A model generated the notes under the pieces. It had not been told where the DNA came from, ran no database searches, and was given only the letters and a program-made list of their open reading frames with translations. A stretch of 64,000 nt of DNA from Collinsella sp. Its GTDB lineage: Bacteria; Actinomycetota; Coriobacteriia; Coriobacteriales; Coriobacteriaceae. The stretch lies in NCBI GenBank assembly GCA_019425015.1, contig JAHYYJ010000011.1:24267-88266 (forward strand), written 5' to 3'. Position 1 is the first letter of the stretch; each line of letters opens with the position of its first letter. Below are positions 51,917 to 59,348 of the stretch, one piece after another. Both the position numbers and the translations under genes were made by a program.

Positions 51917-53028
51917 TGGCGGCGGCGCAGCCGGTTCGCTCCGGTATCGACTTTTCGGCATTTCGCGACCCCAAGCTGGCCCGCGAGCTCATCGATCGTA
52001 TTCATGAGCTTGTCGGCAACCGCAGCATCAACCTTATGGAAGTCTGCGGTACGCATACCGTGAGCATTGGCCGCTATGGCTTTCGCTCCATTATGCCGAC
52101 GGGGCTCAAACTGCTAAGCGGCCCGGGGTGCCCCGTTTGCGTCACCGCCAACCGCGACATCGATCACGCAATCGCGCTTTCCAACATGGACGGCGCCATC
52201 ATCACCACCTTTGGCGACATGATGCGCGTGCCCGGATCGTCCACCTCGCTTGCCGCGCAAAAGGCGGCGGGGCGCGACATCCGCATCGTCTACTCTCCGC
52301 TCGACGCACTCGACATTGCCGAGCAAAATCCCGAACGCCCGGTCATCTTTATGGGCGTCGGCTTTGAGACCACAACGCCCACCATTGCCGCCGCCATTTT
52401 GGAGGCCGATGCACGCGGACTCCAGAACTTTTCGGTCTATTGCGCTCACAAGACCACGCCGCCGGCGTTGCGCGCCATCGCCAACGATCCCGAGACCGCC
52501 ATCGACGGCTTCATCCTGCCGGGCCACGTCGCCACCATCACAGGCCTGGCACCCTTTGGGTTTTTGGTCGACGAATTCAAGACCCCGGCTGTGGTCACGG
52601 GATTTGAACCGGTCGATATCCTGCAGGGCATCTGCATGCTGGTCCAGATGGTTGTTGAGGGGCAGCCCGCGATCGACAACGCCTACCGTCGCGGCGTCAA
52701 TGCCGACGGCAATCCCGTGGCGCGCCAGCTGGTCGAGCAGGTATTTGAGCCGTGCGATACCACATGGCGCGGTCTGGGGCCGATTGCCGGCTCGGGTCTT
52801 TCCATCCGGCCCGAGTTCTCGCGCTTTGATGCCCACGTTCGCTTTGACGTGCCCGTTGAGCCGACGGTTGAGCCGCGCGGGTGCCGCTGCGGCGACGTGC
52901 TGCGCGGAGCCATTACGCCGAGCGACTGCCCGCTCTTTGGCCGCGCATGCACGCCCGAACATCCCGTCGGCCCGTGCATGGTGAGCTCCGAGGGCAGCTG
53001 CGCGGCGTACTACCGCTACCGTAACTAG
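51916..53028 (+). CDS. hypD: Hydrogenase maturation factor HypD
   Basis: A 370-aa [4Fe-4S] protein on which the Fe(CN)2CO moiety is assembled. Conserved stretches: NLMEVCGTHTVSIGRYG, LLSGPGCPVCVT, GFETTTPTIA, HKTTPPALRAI and the C-terminal cysteines in GCRCGDVL, CPLFGRACTPEHP. The GTG start overlaps hypC by 1 bp. It forms a complex with HypC and HypE. Confidence 0.97.
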   Translation: MAAAQPVRSGIDFSAFRDPKLARELIDRIHELVGNRSINLMEVCGTHTVSIGRYGFRSIMPTGLKLLSGPGCPVCVTANRDIDHAIALSNMDGAIITTFGDMMRVPGSSTSLAAQKAAGRDIRIVYSPLDALDIAEQNPERPVIFMGVGFETTTPTIAAAILEADARGLQNFSVYCAHKTTPPALRAIANDPETAIDGFILPGHVATITGLAPFGFLVDEFKTPAVVTGFEPVDILQGICMLVQMVVEGQPAIDNAYRRGVNADGNPVARQLVEQVFEPCDTTWRGLGPIAGSGLSIRPEFSRFDAHVRFDVPVEPTVEPRGCRCGDVLRGAITPSDCPLFGRACTPEHPVGPCMVSSEGSCAAYYRYRN

Positions 53029-53076
53029 CCCGGACGCACCCGCACGCTGGCACCACCCACGATTGGAGTTTTGGAT

Positions 53077-54111
53077 ATGTCCCATAGCATCACCGATAAC
53101 ACTGTCCTGCTGGGCCACGGTTCCGGCGGCCAGATGATGAAACGCATCATCGATGAGGTCTTTTTGGATGCCTTTGGGTCGCCCGAACTGCTCGAGGGCA
53201 ACGATGCCGGCGTCGCTGCGCTGCCCGCGAGCGGGCGCATCGCCATGTCGACCGACAGCTTTGTAGTCTCGCCGCAGTTCTTCCCCGGCGGCAATATCGG
53301 CCGACTCGCCGTGTGCGGAACCGTCAACGACGTCGCGACCTCGGGCGCTAATGTGCGCTACCTCTCATGCGGCTTTGTCCTCGAAGAGGGCTATCCCATG
53401 GACAAGCTGCGCCAGATTGTGCAGACCATGGCCGAAACGGCACATGAGGCAGGCGTGAAGATTATCACCGGCGACACCAAGGTGGTCGAGCGTGGCGGTG
53501 CCGACGGCGTCTACATCAATACCGCTGGCGTAGGCGAGGTGCCCGCAGGCGTGACGCTCAGCGGTGCCAACTGCCGGCCCGGCGACGTCATCCTGGTGTC
53601 GGGCACACTCGGCGACCACGGCATCGCCATCATGAGCCAACGCGAGGGCCTGGCGTTTTCGAGCACCATCGAAAGCGATGCCGCGCCGCTCAACCACCTG
53701 ATTGCCGATGTGCTTGCCGCAGCACCCGACACACACTGCTTCCGCGACCCCACGCGCGGTGGCCTGGCCTCGACGCTTAACGAGTTTGCGCAGGCCAGCG
53801 GCGTTGCCATGGAGGTCGACGAGGATGCCGTGCCCGTGCGCCCCGACGTGCAGGCCGCCTGCGAGATGCTCGGCTACGATGTGCTGCAGGTGGCAAACGA
53901 GGGCAAGATGGTTGCCGTCGTGCCGACCGAGCAAGCCGATGCCGCGCTGAGCGCCATGCGCGCCGCCCGCTACGGCGAGAATGCCGCCATCGTCGGTCGC
54001 GTGCTGCCACTTGCCGAGGGCGCCCGTCCCGCCGTGCGCGTACGCACCGGCTGGGGCTCGACCCGCATCCTCGACATGCTCGTGGGAGAACAGCTGCCGA
54101 GGATTTGCTAA
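53077..54111 (+). CDS. hypE: Hydrogenase maturation factor HypE
   Basis: A 344-aa protein of the PurM-like fold (LLGHGSGGQMMKRIIDEVF, MSTDSFVVSPQFFPGGNIG, GTVNDVATSGA). It ends PRIC; the C-terminal Cys receives the carbamoyl group from HypF and is dehydrated to thiocyanate using ATP. ATG at 53077 is preferred over an in-frame TTG two codons earlier. It follows hypD by 48 bp. Confidence 0.97.
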   Translation: MSHSITDNTVLLGHGSGGQMMKRIIDEVFLDAFGSPELLEGNDAGVAALPASGRIAMSTDSFVVSPQFFPGGNIGRLAVCGTVNDVATSGANVRYLSCGFVLEEGYPMDKLRQIVQTMAETAHEAGVKIITGDTKVVERGGADGVYINTAGVGEVPAGVTLSGANCRPGDVILVSGTLGDHGIAIMSQREGLAFSSTIESDAAPLNHLIADVLAAAPDTHCFRDPTRGGLASTLNEFAQASGVAMEVDEDAVPVRPDVQAACEMLGYDVLQVANEGKMVAVVPTEQADAALSAMRAARYGENAAIVGRVLPLAEGARPAVRVRTGWGSTRILDMLVGEQLPRIC

Positions 54112-54216
54112 CGACAAAGGCTCAGGGCTATTAAAGATATTCAGATTCCAAACATGCCCGGCACGCATGCCCAGTATCATGGGGTGCGTTTTACAACTCA
54201 AGCGGCAGGAGCACCC

Positions 54217-54885
54217 ATGGCAGCAGCTTTTTCCCATGTGATCTTTGACCTGGACGGCACCATTCTCAACACGCTCGAGGACCTGGCGGCCGCCGGCAAC
54301 CATACCTGCGAGACGCACGGCTGGCCCACGTTTGCCGTTGACGAGTACCGTTACAAGGTGGGAAACGGCATGCTCAAGCTGGTTGAGCGCTTTATGCCCG
54401 CCGAGTACGCGGGCGACAGCCGTATGTTTGAGCAGACGCTTGCCGAGTTTAGGGCTTACTACGGCGAGCACAAGGAGGACCACACCGCACCGTACGCCGG
54501 CACGATCGAGATGCTCGACCGCCTGCGCGCCGCGGGTGTGCAGCTTGCCGTGCTCACTAACAAGGACCACGTCTCGGCCGCTCCGCTTATCGAGAAATAC
54601 TTTGGTTCCGAGCGCTTTGCGCTGGTGCAGGGCCGCGTCGATGCGCTTCCTCCCAAGCCCGAGGCGCCTGTTACGCTGCATGTGATGAAAGAGCTAGGCG
54701 CCGACCCGGCAACCACACTCTATGTGGGCGATTCCAATGTCGACGTCCTGACCGGCCACAACGCCGGCCTTAAGAGCGCCGGCGTCAGCTGGGGCTTCCG
54801 CGGCCGCGCAGAGCTGGAAGCCGCCGGCGCCGACTACGTGGTGGACACCCAAGACGAGCTCTCGGCGCTGATTCTGGGCGAGTAA
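54217..54885 (+). CDS. HAD-family phosphatase, phosphoglycolate-phosphatase-like
   Basis: A 222-aa HAD hydrolase. Motif I is FDLDGTILNT with nucleophile Asp near residue 12, motif II is VLTNKD, motif III Lys in PPKPEAP, and motif IV is YVGDSNVD. The cap domain and size match Gph-type phosphoglycolate or PPi phosphatases. ATG at 54217 follows AGGAG. It follows hypE by 105 bp on the same strand; a role in hydrogenase maturation is not implied by the sequence. Confidence 0.9.
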   Translation: MAAAFSHVIFDLDGTILNTLEDLAAAGNHTCETHGWPTFAVDEYRYKVGNGMLKLVERFMPAEYAGDSRMFEQTLAEFRAYYGEHKEDHTAPYAGTIEMLDRLRAAGVQLAVLTNKDHVSAAPLIEKYFGSERFALVQGRVDALPPKPEAPVTLHVMKELGADPATTLYVGDSNVDVLTGHNAGLKSAGVSWGFRGRAELEAAGADYVVDTQDELSALILGE

Positions 54886-54931
54886 CGCTGGTGCTGCTCA
54901 ACCCAGCCGCCGCAATACCGTTGCGCGGAAA

Positions 54932-54966
54932 GTAGTCGTTGGGGACGTTCTTAAACGACTAGTCAA
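54932..54966. repeat. REP-like palindrome (family A, single unit)
   Basis: TAGTCGTT and AACGACTA-type arms enclose GGGGACGTTCTTA, the reverse complement of the loops at 18835 and 63862. Confidence 0.85.
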
Positions 54967-55002
54967 ACAATGGCAACGTCGCAGGTAGAGGACGGACAGC
55001 GA

Positions 55003-55101
55003 AAACGCCCCTAAGCGAGCAAGGTGACGTGAAATGAAAGGGCGCTGACCTTCTGGTCGCGCCCTTGAAATTGAACGTCAGATTGCCGCTTAGGGGCGTT
55101 T
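55003..55101. repeat. 99-bp structured repeat (family E, copy 2)
   Basis: Outer arms AAACGCCCCTAAGC (55003-55016) and GCTTAGGGGCGTTT (55088-55101) pair perfectly and differ from copy 1 at both strands of one pair. The inner hairpin AGGGCGCTGACC/GGTCGCGCCCT differs from copy 1 but still pairs. The gene-free region 54886-55161 holds only this and the REP-like unit. Confidence 0.88.
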
Positions 55102-55161
55102 GCAGCGTCGAGCAGTTGCGGCGTTTGGTAAAACGCCGCAACGAACTACCGCGTAACTCCC

Positions 55162-55719
55162 CTAGTTCATCATTGCATTCATCATCTCGGTGGTTGCGGA
55201 ATCGTCAGCAGACCACTCGCCATCGTCATTGGCGGTGTACTTGAAGGTAACCTTGGTGTCCTTGGTCTTAGCGGCCTTGGTCACGTCGACCATGACCTGG
55301 CCGGCCATCTTGTACAGGTCGTCCTCGGAAGGCATCGTATCGAGCGCCGCGATCTTCTCCTGATACTGGGTGGCGAAATCTTCAACGATCTTGTTCATGG
55401 ACTTGCAGGTAATGGTGACATCGGCAGTCGCGGTGCCCTTGTCCTCGTCGACCGTCACATCGCCGATCTTGTAGTCAAAACCCTCGAGATAGCTCTTGGC
55501 GTACTCCTTGGGATCGATGCCCAGCTGCTCGAACTCGTCGCCCGAGGCCTCTTCCAGGCCGGCGAGGAAGTCGTCGCCGCCGTTCTTGACCTCGTCAAAC
55601 TGCGTCGTAAGATCCTCGGTGATGAGCTCCTCAACCGAAGGACCTCCGCAGCCGGAAAGCACAACCACGCACGCGACCAGAACAGCCATCAGGGGCGCAA
55701 GCAGCAGCTTCTTCTTCAT
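55162..55719 (-). CDS. Lipoprotein of unknown function
   Basis: A 185-aa protein starting MKKKLLLAPLMAVLVACV with a type II signal and lipobox VLSGC near residue 24, so it is predicted to be lipid-anchored outside the membrane. The mature part is acidic and mixed helix/strand (SVEELITEDLTTQFDEVKNG; ADVTITCKSMNKIVEDFA), resembling the small DUF4878/DUF5105-type lipoproteins common in Firmicutes and Actinobacteria. ATG at 55719 follows GGGAGGAA. Function unknown. Confidence 0.85.
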   Translation of the reverse strand: MKKKLLLAPLMAVLVACVVVLSGCGGPSVEELITEDLTTQFDEVKNGGDDFLAGLEEASGDEFEQLGIDPKEYAKSYLEGFDYKIGDVTVDEDKGTATADVTITCKSMNKIVEDFATQYQEKIAALDTMPSEDDLYKMAGQVMVDVTKAAKTKDTKVTFKYTANDDGEWSADDSATTEMMNAMMN

Positions 55720-55954
55720 GACATTCCTCCCAACAAGCGGCACCGCGCTTCCCGACGCGGTGCGCGTCGTAACAATAAGGCCATACTAGCCGATAACGAA
55801 CACCCCCGGCAAAGCAAAGGCGCAGTCGGCTCGATTTAACGTCCGAACGGTTTACCGGTCCGCCCAACGCGCAATAAAACGTTCCGCCGCATTGTAATAA
55901 AAAAGGGTGGTCGGACAATTCGACCACCCCAAAACACCCTTATGTTGCCGCAGA

Positions 55955-56491
55955 TTACTTGCGGACGACTTTGACGATGGCATCGCCGGCGGCGACAGCG
56001 GAGTCAGCCTCGACGGCGAGCTCGACGTCGGCGAACTCGGCAGTGTTGGACACGGCCACGACGACGCAGTCCTTGTAGCCGGCAGCGGCGATCTTGGCGC
56101 GGTCGATCTTGAGCATGGGCTGGCCAGCCTTAACGACGTCGTCGGCCTTGACGAAACCCTCGAAGCCGTCACCGTTCATGTTGACGGTATCGACACCAAC
56201 GTGCACCAGGACTTCGATGCCGCTATCGGACTGCAGACCCACGGCGTGACCCATGGTGACGGTCACCTTGCCGTCGCAGGGAGCGTAGACCAGGTCGTCC
56301 TCGGGCCACACGGCGCAGCCCTTGCCTAGGACCTCGCCACCAAAGACGGGATCGGGCACGTCGGCCATCTTGATGACCTTGCCCTTGACGGGCGAGCACA
56401 GCACGTCGGCGCCGGCAGAAGCAGAGATGGAGGACGGAGCAGCGGCAGTCGCGGGCTCAGCCTTCTTCTTGAACATGTCAAACAGACCCAT
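55955..56491 (-). CDS. crr: PTS glucose-type EIIA component
   Basis: A 178-aa stand-alone EIIA(Glc). It starts MGLFDMFKKKAEPAT, with the domain from about residue 30 (VLCSPVKGKVIKMADVPDPV). The phosphorylated histidine lies in EVLVHVGVDTV, and a second catalytic histidine in TVTMGHAVG. ATG at 56491 follows GAGGAGAAAACG. It has its own promoter and lies after the phospho-beta-glucosidase gene. No EIIBC is encoded here, so it presumably serves EIICB proteins elsewhere. Confidence 0.94.
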   Translation of the reverse strand: MGLFDMFKKKAEPATAAAPSSISASAGADVLCSPVKGKVIKMADVPDPVFGGEVLGKGCAVWPEDDLVYAPCDGKVTVTMGHAVGLQSDSGIEVLVHVGVDTVNMNGDGFEGFVKADDVVKAGQPMLKIDRAKIAAAGYKDCVVVAVSNTAEFADVELAVEADSAVAAGDAIVKVVRK

Positions 56492-56540
56492 ACGTTTTCT
56501 CCTCTTGATTAAGCGCAACGTTGTGCGCATGCCTATGGTG

Positions 56541-56569
56541 ATTATAGTGCCAAATGGTTCAAATGCTAA
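56541..56569 (-). promoter_or_regulatory. Promoter of the EIIA gene
   Basis: On the minus strand TTAGCA (56569-56564), a 17-bp spacer and TATAAT (56546-56541) lie about 50 bp before the start codon. Confidence 0.65.
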
Positions 56570-56631
56570 GGTGGGGACTCGAATCGCGAGCCCATCCCAA
56601 CGCTTTTCCCCGGTGGCACTCATATTGTCGA

Positions 56632-58071
56632 TTAATCCAGGCCCTCGGCACCGTTGGACTTGATGATCTTCTGGTAGGCGTAGAAGCTGTCCTTGCGGCG
56701 GCGCTCGTAGGTACCGGTGCCGTCGTCGTACTTATCGACGTGGATGAAGCCATAGCGCTTGCGCATCTCGCCGGTGCCGGCGGACACCAGGTCGATGGGA
56801 CCCCACCAGGTGTAGGCGATCAGGTCGACGCCGTCGGCAATGGCCTCGCCCATGGCCTTGATGTGGCTGCGCAAGTAGGCGATGCGGTACGGATCGTGGA
56901 TGGAACCGTCCTCCTCGACCTCATCGTAGGTGCCCATGCCGTTCTCGACCACCATCAGCGGAATCTCGTAGCGGGCGTAAATCTCGTTGAGGGCGATGCG
57001 CAGGCCCAGCGGATCGATCTGCCAGCCCCAATCGGTGGACTCCAGATAGGGGTTCTTGCCGCCAAAGGTCATGTTGCCCTCGGTCATCTCGTGATCCCTG
57101 TGGGTGCCCACGGTGCCGGACATGTAGTAGCTAAAGGTGTAGAAATCGACCTTGCCGTCGGCGATATCCTGCAGGTCACCGTCCTCCATCACAAGCTCGA
57201 CATCGTTCTCGGCCCAGAAGCGCTTGGCATAGAACGGATACTTGCCGCGCACCTGCACGTCGGAGCAGTACCAGTTCATGGTATTCATCTCCTGCTGCGT
57301 GGCGAACACGTCGGCCGGATCGCACGTGGCGGCATAGGAGAGGATGAAGCAGTCCATGTTGCCCATCTTAAACTGCGGATAGTGCTCGTGGGCATAGCGC
57401 ACGACGCGGCCGCTGGCGACAAACTGGTGATGCAGGGCCTGCATACGGGCCTGCGGCGTGGTGTGGACCGCCGAAGCCGGGCCCTCAAAGCCCTGGATCA
57501 TGCTGGTCCCAAAGAGGTTGCCCATGTCCTGGGTGCCGCAGTTGATCTCGTTGAAGGTGAGCCAGAACTTGACCTTGTCCTGATAGCGGTCGAAGACGGT
57601 CTGGCAGTACTTCTCAAAGAAGCCGATGAGCTCGCGGCTCGCCCAGCCGTTGTATTTCTCGACCAGGTGATAGGGCATCTCGTAGTGGCTGAGTGTGACG
57701 AGCGGCTCGATGTTGTGCGCGCGCAGGCAGTCGAAGACGCGGTCGTAGAAGGCGAGGCCGGCCTCGTTGGGCTCGGCATCGTCACCGTTGGGGAAGATGC
57801 GGCTCCAGGAGATGGACATGCGGAACATGGTAAAGCCCATCTCGGCGAACAGCGCGATGTCCTCCTCGTAGTGATGGTAGAAGTCGATGCCGTCGTGGTT
57901 GGGGTAGAAGCGGTTGGGGTCGATGTCGATCGTAATCTGGCGCGGCTCCTTGTAGCTGCCGCCCAGGAAATGGTCGTCTACGCTGGGGCCGCGGCCGTCC
58001 ACGTCCCAAGCGCCCTCAAACTGATTTGCGGCCGTGGCGCCGCCCCAATAGAAACCCTCGGGGAATCCCAT
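56632..58071 (-). CDS. 6-phospho-beta-glucosidase (GH1)
   Basis: A 479-aa GH1 enzyme. Acid/base Glu in WLTFNEINCG, nucleophile Glu in LMVVENGMG, and substrate pocket FYWGGATAANQFEGAW. The C-terminal LVSAGTGEMRKRYGFIHVD matches the phosphate-binding KRYGF region of 6-phospho-beta-glucosidases rather than beta-glucosidases, so it likely cleaves PTS-imported cellobiose-, arbutin- or salicin-phosphate. ATG at 58071 follows GAGGAGGCACTT. The AraC gene upstream on the same strand may control it. Confidence 0.93.
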   Translation of the reverse strand: MGFPEGFYWGGATAANQFEGAWDVDGRGPSVDDHFLGGSYKEPRQITIDIDPNRFYPNHDGIDFYHHYEEDIALFAEMGFTMFRMSISWSRIFPNGDDAEPNEAGLAFYDRVFDCLRAHNIEPLVTLSHYEMPYHLVEKYNGWASRELIGFFEKYCQTVFDRYQDKVKFWLTFNEINCGTQDMGNLFGTSMIQGFEGPASAVHTTPQARMQALHHQFVASGRVVRYAHEHYPQFKMGNMDCFILSYAATCDPADVFATQQEMNTMNWYCSDVQVRGKYPFYAKRFWAENDVELVMEDGDLQDIADGKVDFYTFSYYMSGTVGTHRDHEMTEGNMTFGGKNPYLESTDWGWQIDPLGLRIALNEIYARYEIPLMVVENGMGTYDEVEEDGSIHDPYRIAYLRSHIKAMGEAIADGVDLIAYTWWGPIDLVSAGTGEMRKRYGFIHVDKYDDGTGTYERRRKDSFYAYQKIIKSNGAEGLD

Positions 58072-58241
58072 AAGTGCCTCCTCGCTCATGCGTGTTGCTG
58101 ATGAAACGAGTATGCCGCCGAGTCGCTCCAGGCCAGGGCGAAGGCGCCGATTTGGACACTTCTTTTCGCAGACGCGCGCTGCAACAGCGCTGCAGCTGAA
58201 ACTTTTTGACACCGAAGGAGCGAAGACAATCCGCCCCGCGC

Positions 58242-59234
58242 TTACCGGCGGTATGCCGCGGGGGTGCAGCCATACTTGTCGTGAAACTTACGGTAGAAGA
58301 AGCTCATGTTTTCATAGCCCACCGCATGCGCAGCCGCCCCGGCCGTGGCGCCGCCGCGCAGAAGCTCGGCCGCACGTACCAGGCGTCGCTCCTGCACAAG
58401 CTGCCTAAAGGTCTTGCCCACGTGCCGCTTGAGGAGCGCCGTCGCATAATTAGGGCTCAAGCCAGACTCCGCCGCCATCCCCTCGAGGGAGCATGCAGCG
58501 AATTCGCGATCGATATAGCCAAGCATTCCCGTCACCAGGGCAGTGGGCCCCGCTGCGCCGTCCGCCGCGCCGCGCACCAGCTCGCGCTCGTAGCAATCCA
58601 TGAGCTCGGCCAAAAACAGCTGAAGCAGACGCAAGACGATCTCGGGACCGTTGGGGCTCGGGTCGTACAGCTCGCAGAGCATCTCCTGCATGTAGCGCCG
58701 AATCCGACGGCTCTCGCCGCAATGAAAACGGACATGGCCCCGATGGTCCGTCTCGCTGTTGAGCGCGTTGAACAAAAACCGCGAGACCGCGCTCTCGCGC
58801 GAGAGGCTCGACTCGAGACTCCGGCGCAAAAAAGAGCGTGAAACGGTCATGCTCAGCATGATGTCGTCCTCACCAAGCGCCGCCACGGCATGCGGGCAGA
58901 GGGCGTCGAGCAAAAGCACCTCGTTGCGGCCCAGCTCGAGCCTCTCCCCCGCCACCGTCTGCGGGCAGCGTCCGCGATACACATAGCTCAGCTCCACGTA
59001 ATCATGCACGTGCTCGGGAACTGCATTAAAGCGCGAGTTTTTCCTTATCGTCAGGCCACGCGGCATGCCGGGCTGGGCATAGGCAAACCCTGGCTGGCCA
59101 ATCTTGCGCACTGGGCATCCGTCGATTTCGACATGCTCGGTCATAATCGACCAATCAAATGCCATGCCGTCTTTATAAGCGATCTCACTGGCGCTCAGTT
59201 CGTTGAGCCTACGCTCGAGCTCGTCGATCTCCAT
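58242..59234 (-). CDS. AraC-family transcriptional regulator
   Basis: A 330-aa regulator with an N-terminal cupin-like sensor (about residues 60-130: PEHVHDYVELSYVYRG) and a C-terminal AraC double HTH (about 230-330: YIDREFAACSLEGMAAESGL; AAHAVGYENMSFFYRKFHDKYGCTPAAYRR). Such proteins usually activate sugar-use genes. It is divergent from the frameshifted glycosyl hydrolase and upstream of the phospho-beta-glucosidase on the same strand; either could be its target. Confidence 0.92.
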   Translation of the reverse strand: MEIDELERRLNELSASEIAYKDGMAFDWSIMTEHVEIDGCPVRKIGQPGFAYAQPGMPRGLTIRKNSRFNAVPEHVHDYVELSYVYRGRCPQTVAGERLELGRNEVLLLDALCPHAVAALGEDDIMLSMTVSRSFLRRSLESSLSRESAVSRFLFNALNSETDHRGHVRFHCGESRRIRRYMQEMLCELYDPSPNGPEIVLRLLQLFLAELMDCYERELVRGAADGAAGPTALVTGMLGYIDREFAACSLEGMAAESGLSPNYATALLKRHVGKTFRQLVQERRLVRAAELLRGGATAGAAAHAVGYENMSFFYRKFHDKYGCTPAAYRR

Positions 59235-59348
59235 GGCTTGCCAATCGTTGATTTGGTCATAGTTCGTCGTGATTCAGATATTAGCAGAACGCGCCGACGC
59301 GTCCATAATCTGTGCTATGCAGCAGATCGATCGAGCCAAGGAGGATCC

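Noticed and set aside
54932..55101. Possible small insertion sequence between the HAD phosphatase and lipoprotein genes
   Set aside because: No transposase frame is present; the content is two short repeat elements only.
56570..56600. tRNA-like T-arm (GGACTCGAATCGCGAGCC)
   Set aside because: The loop does not fit TTCRANY and no acceptor, D or anticodon arms can be built around it.
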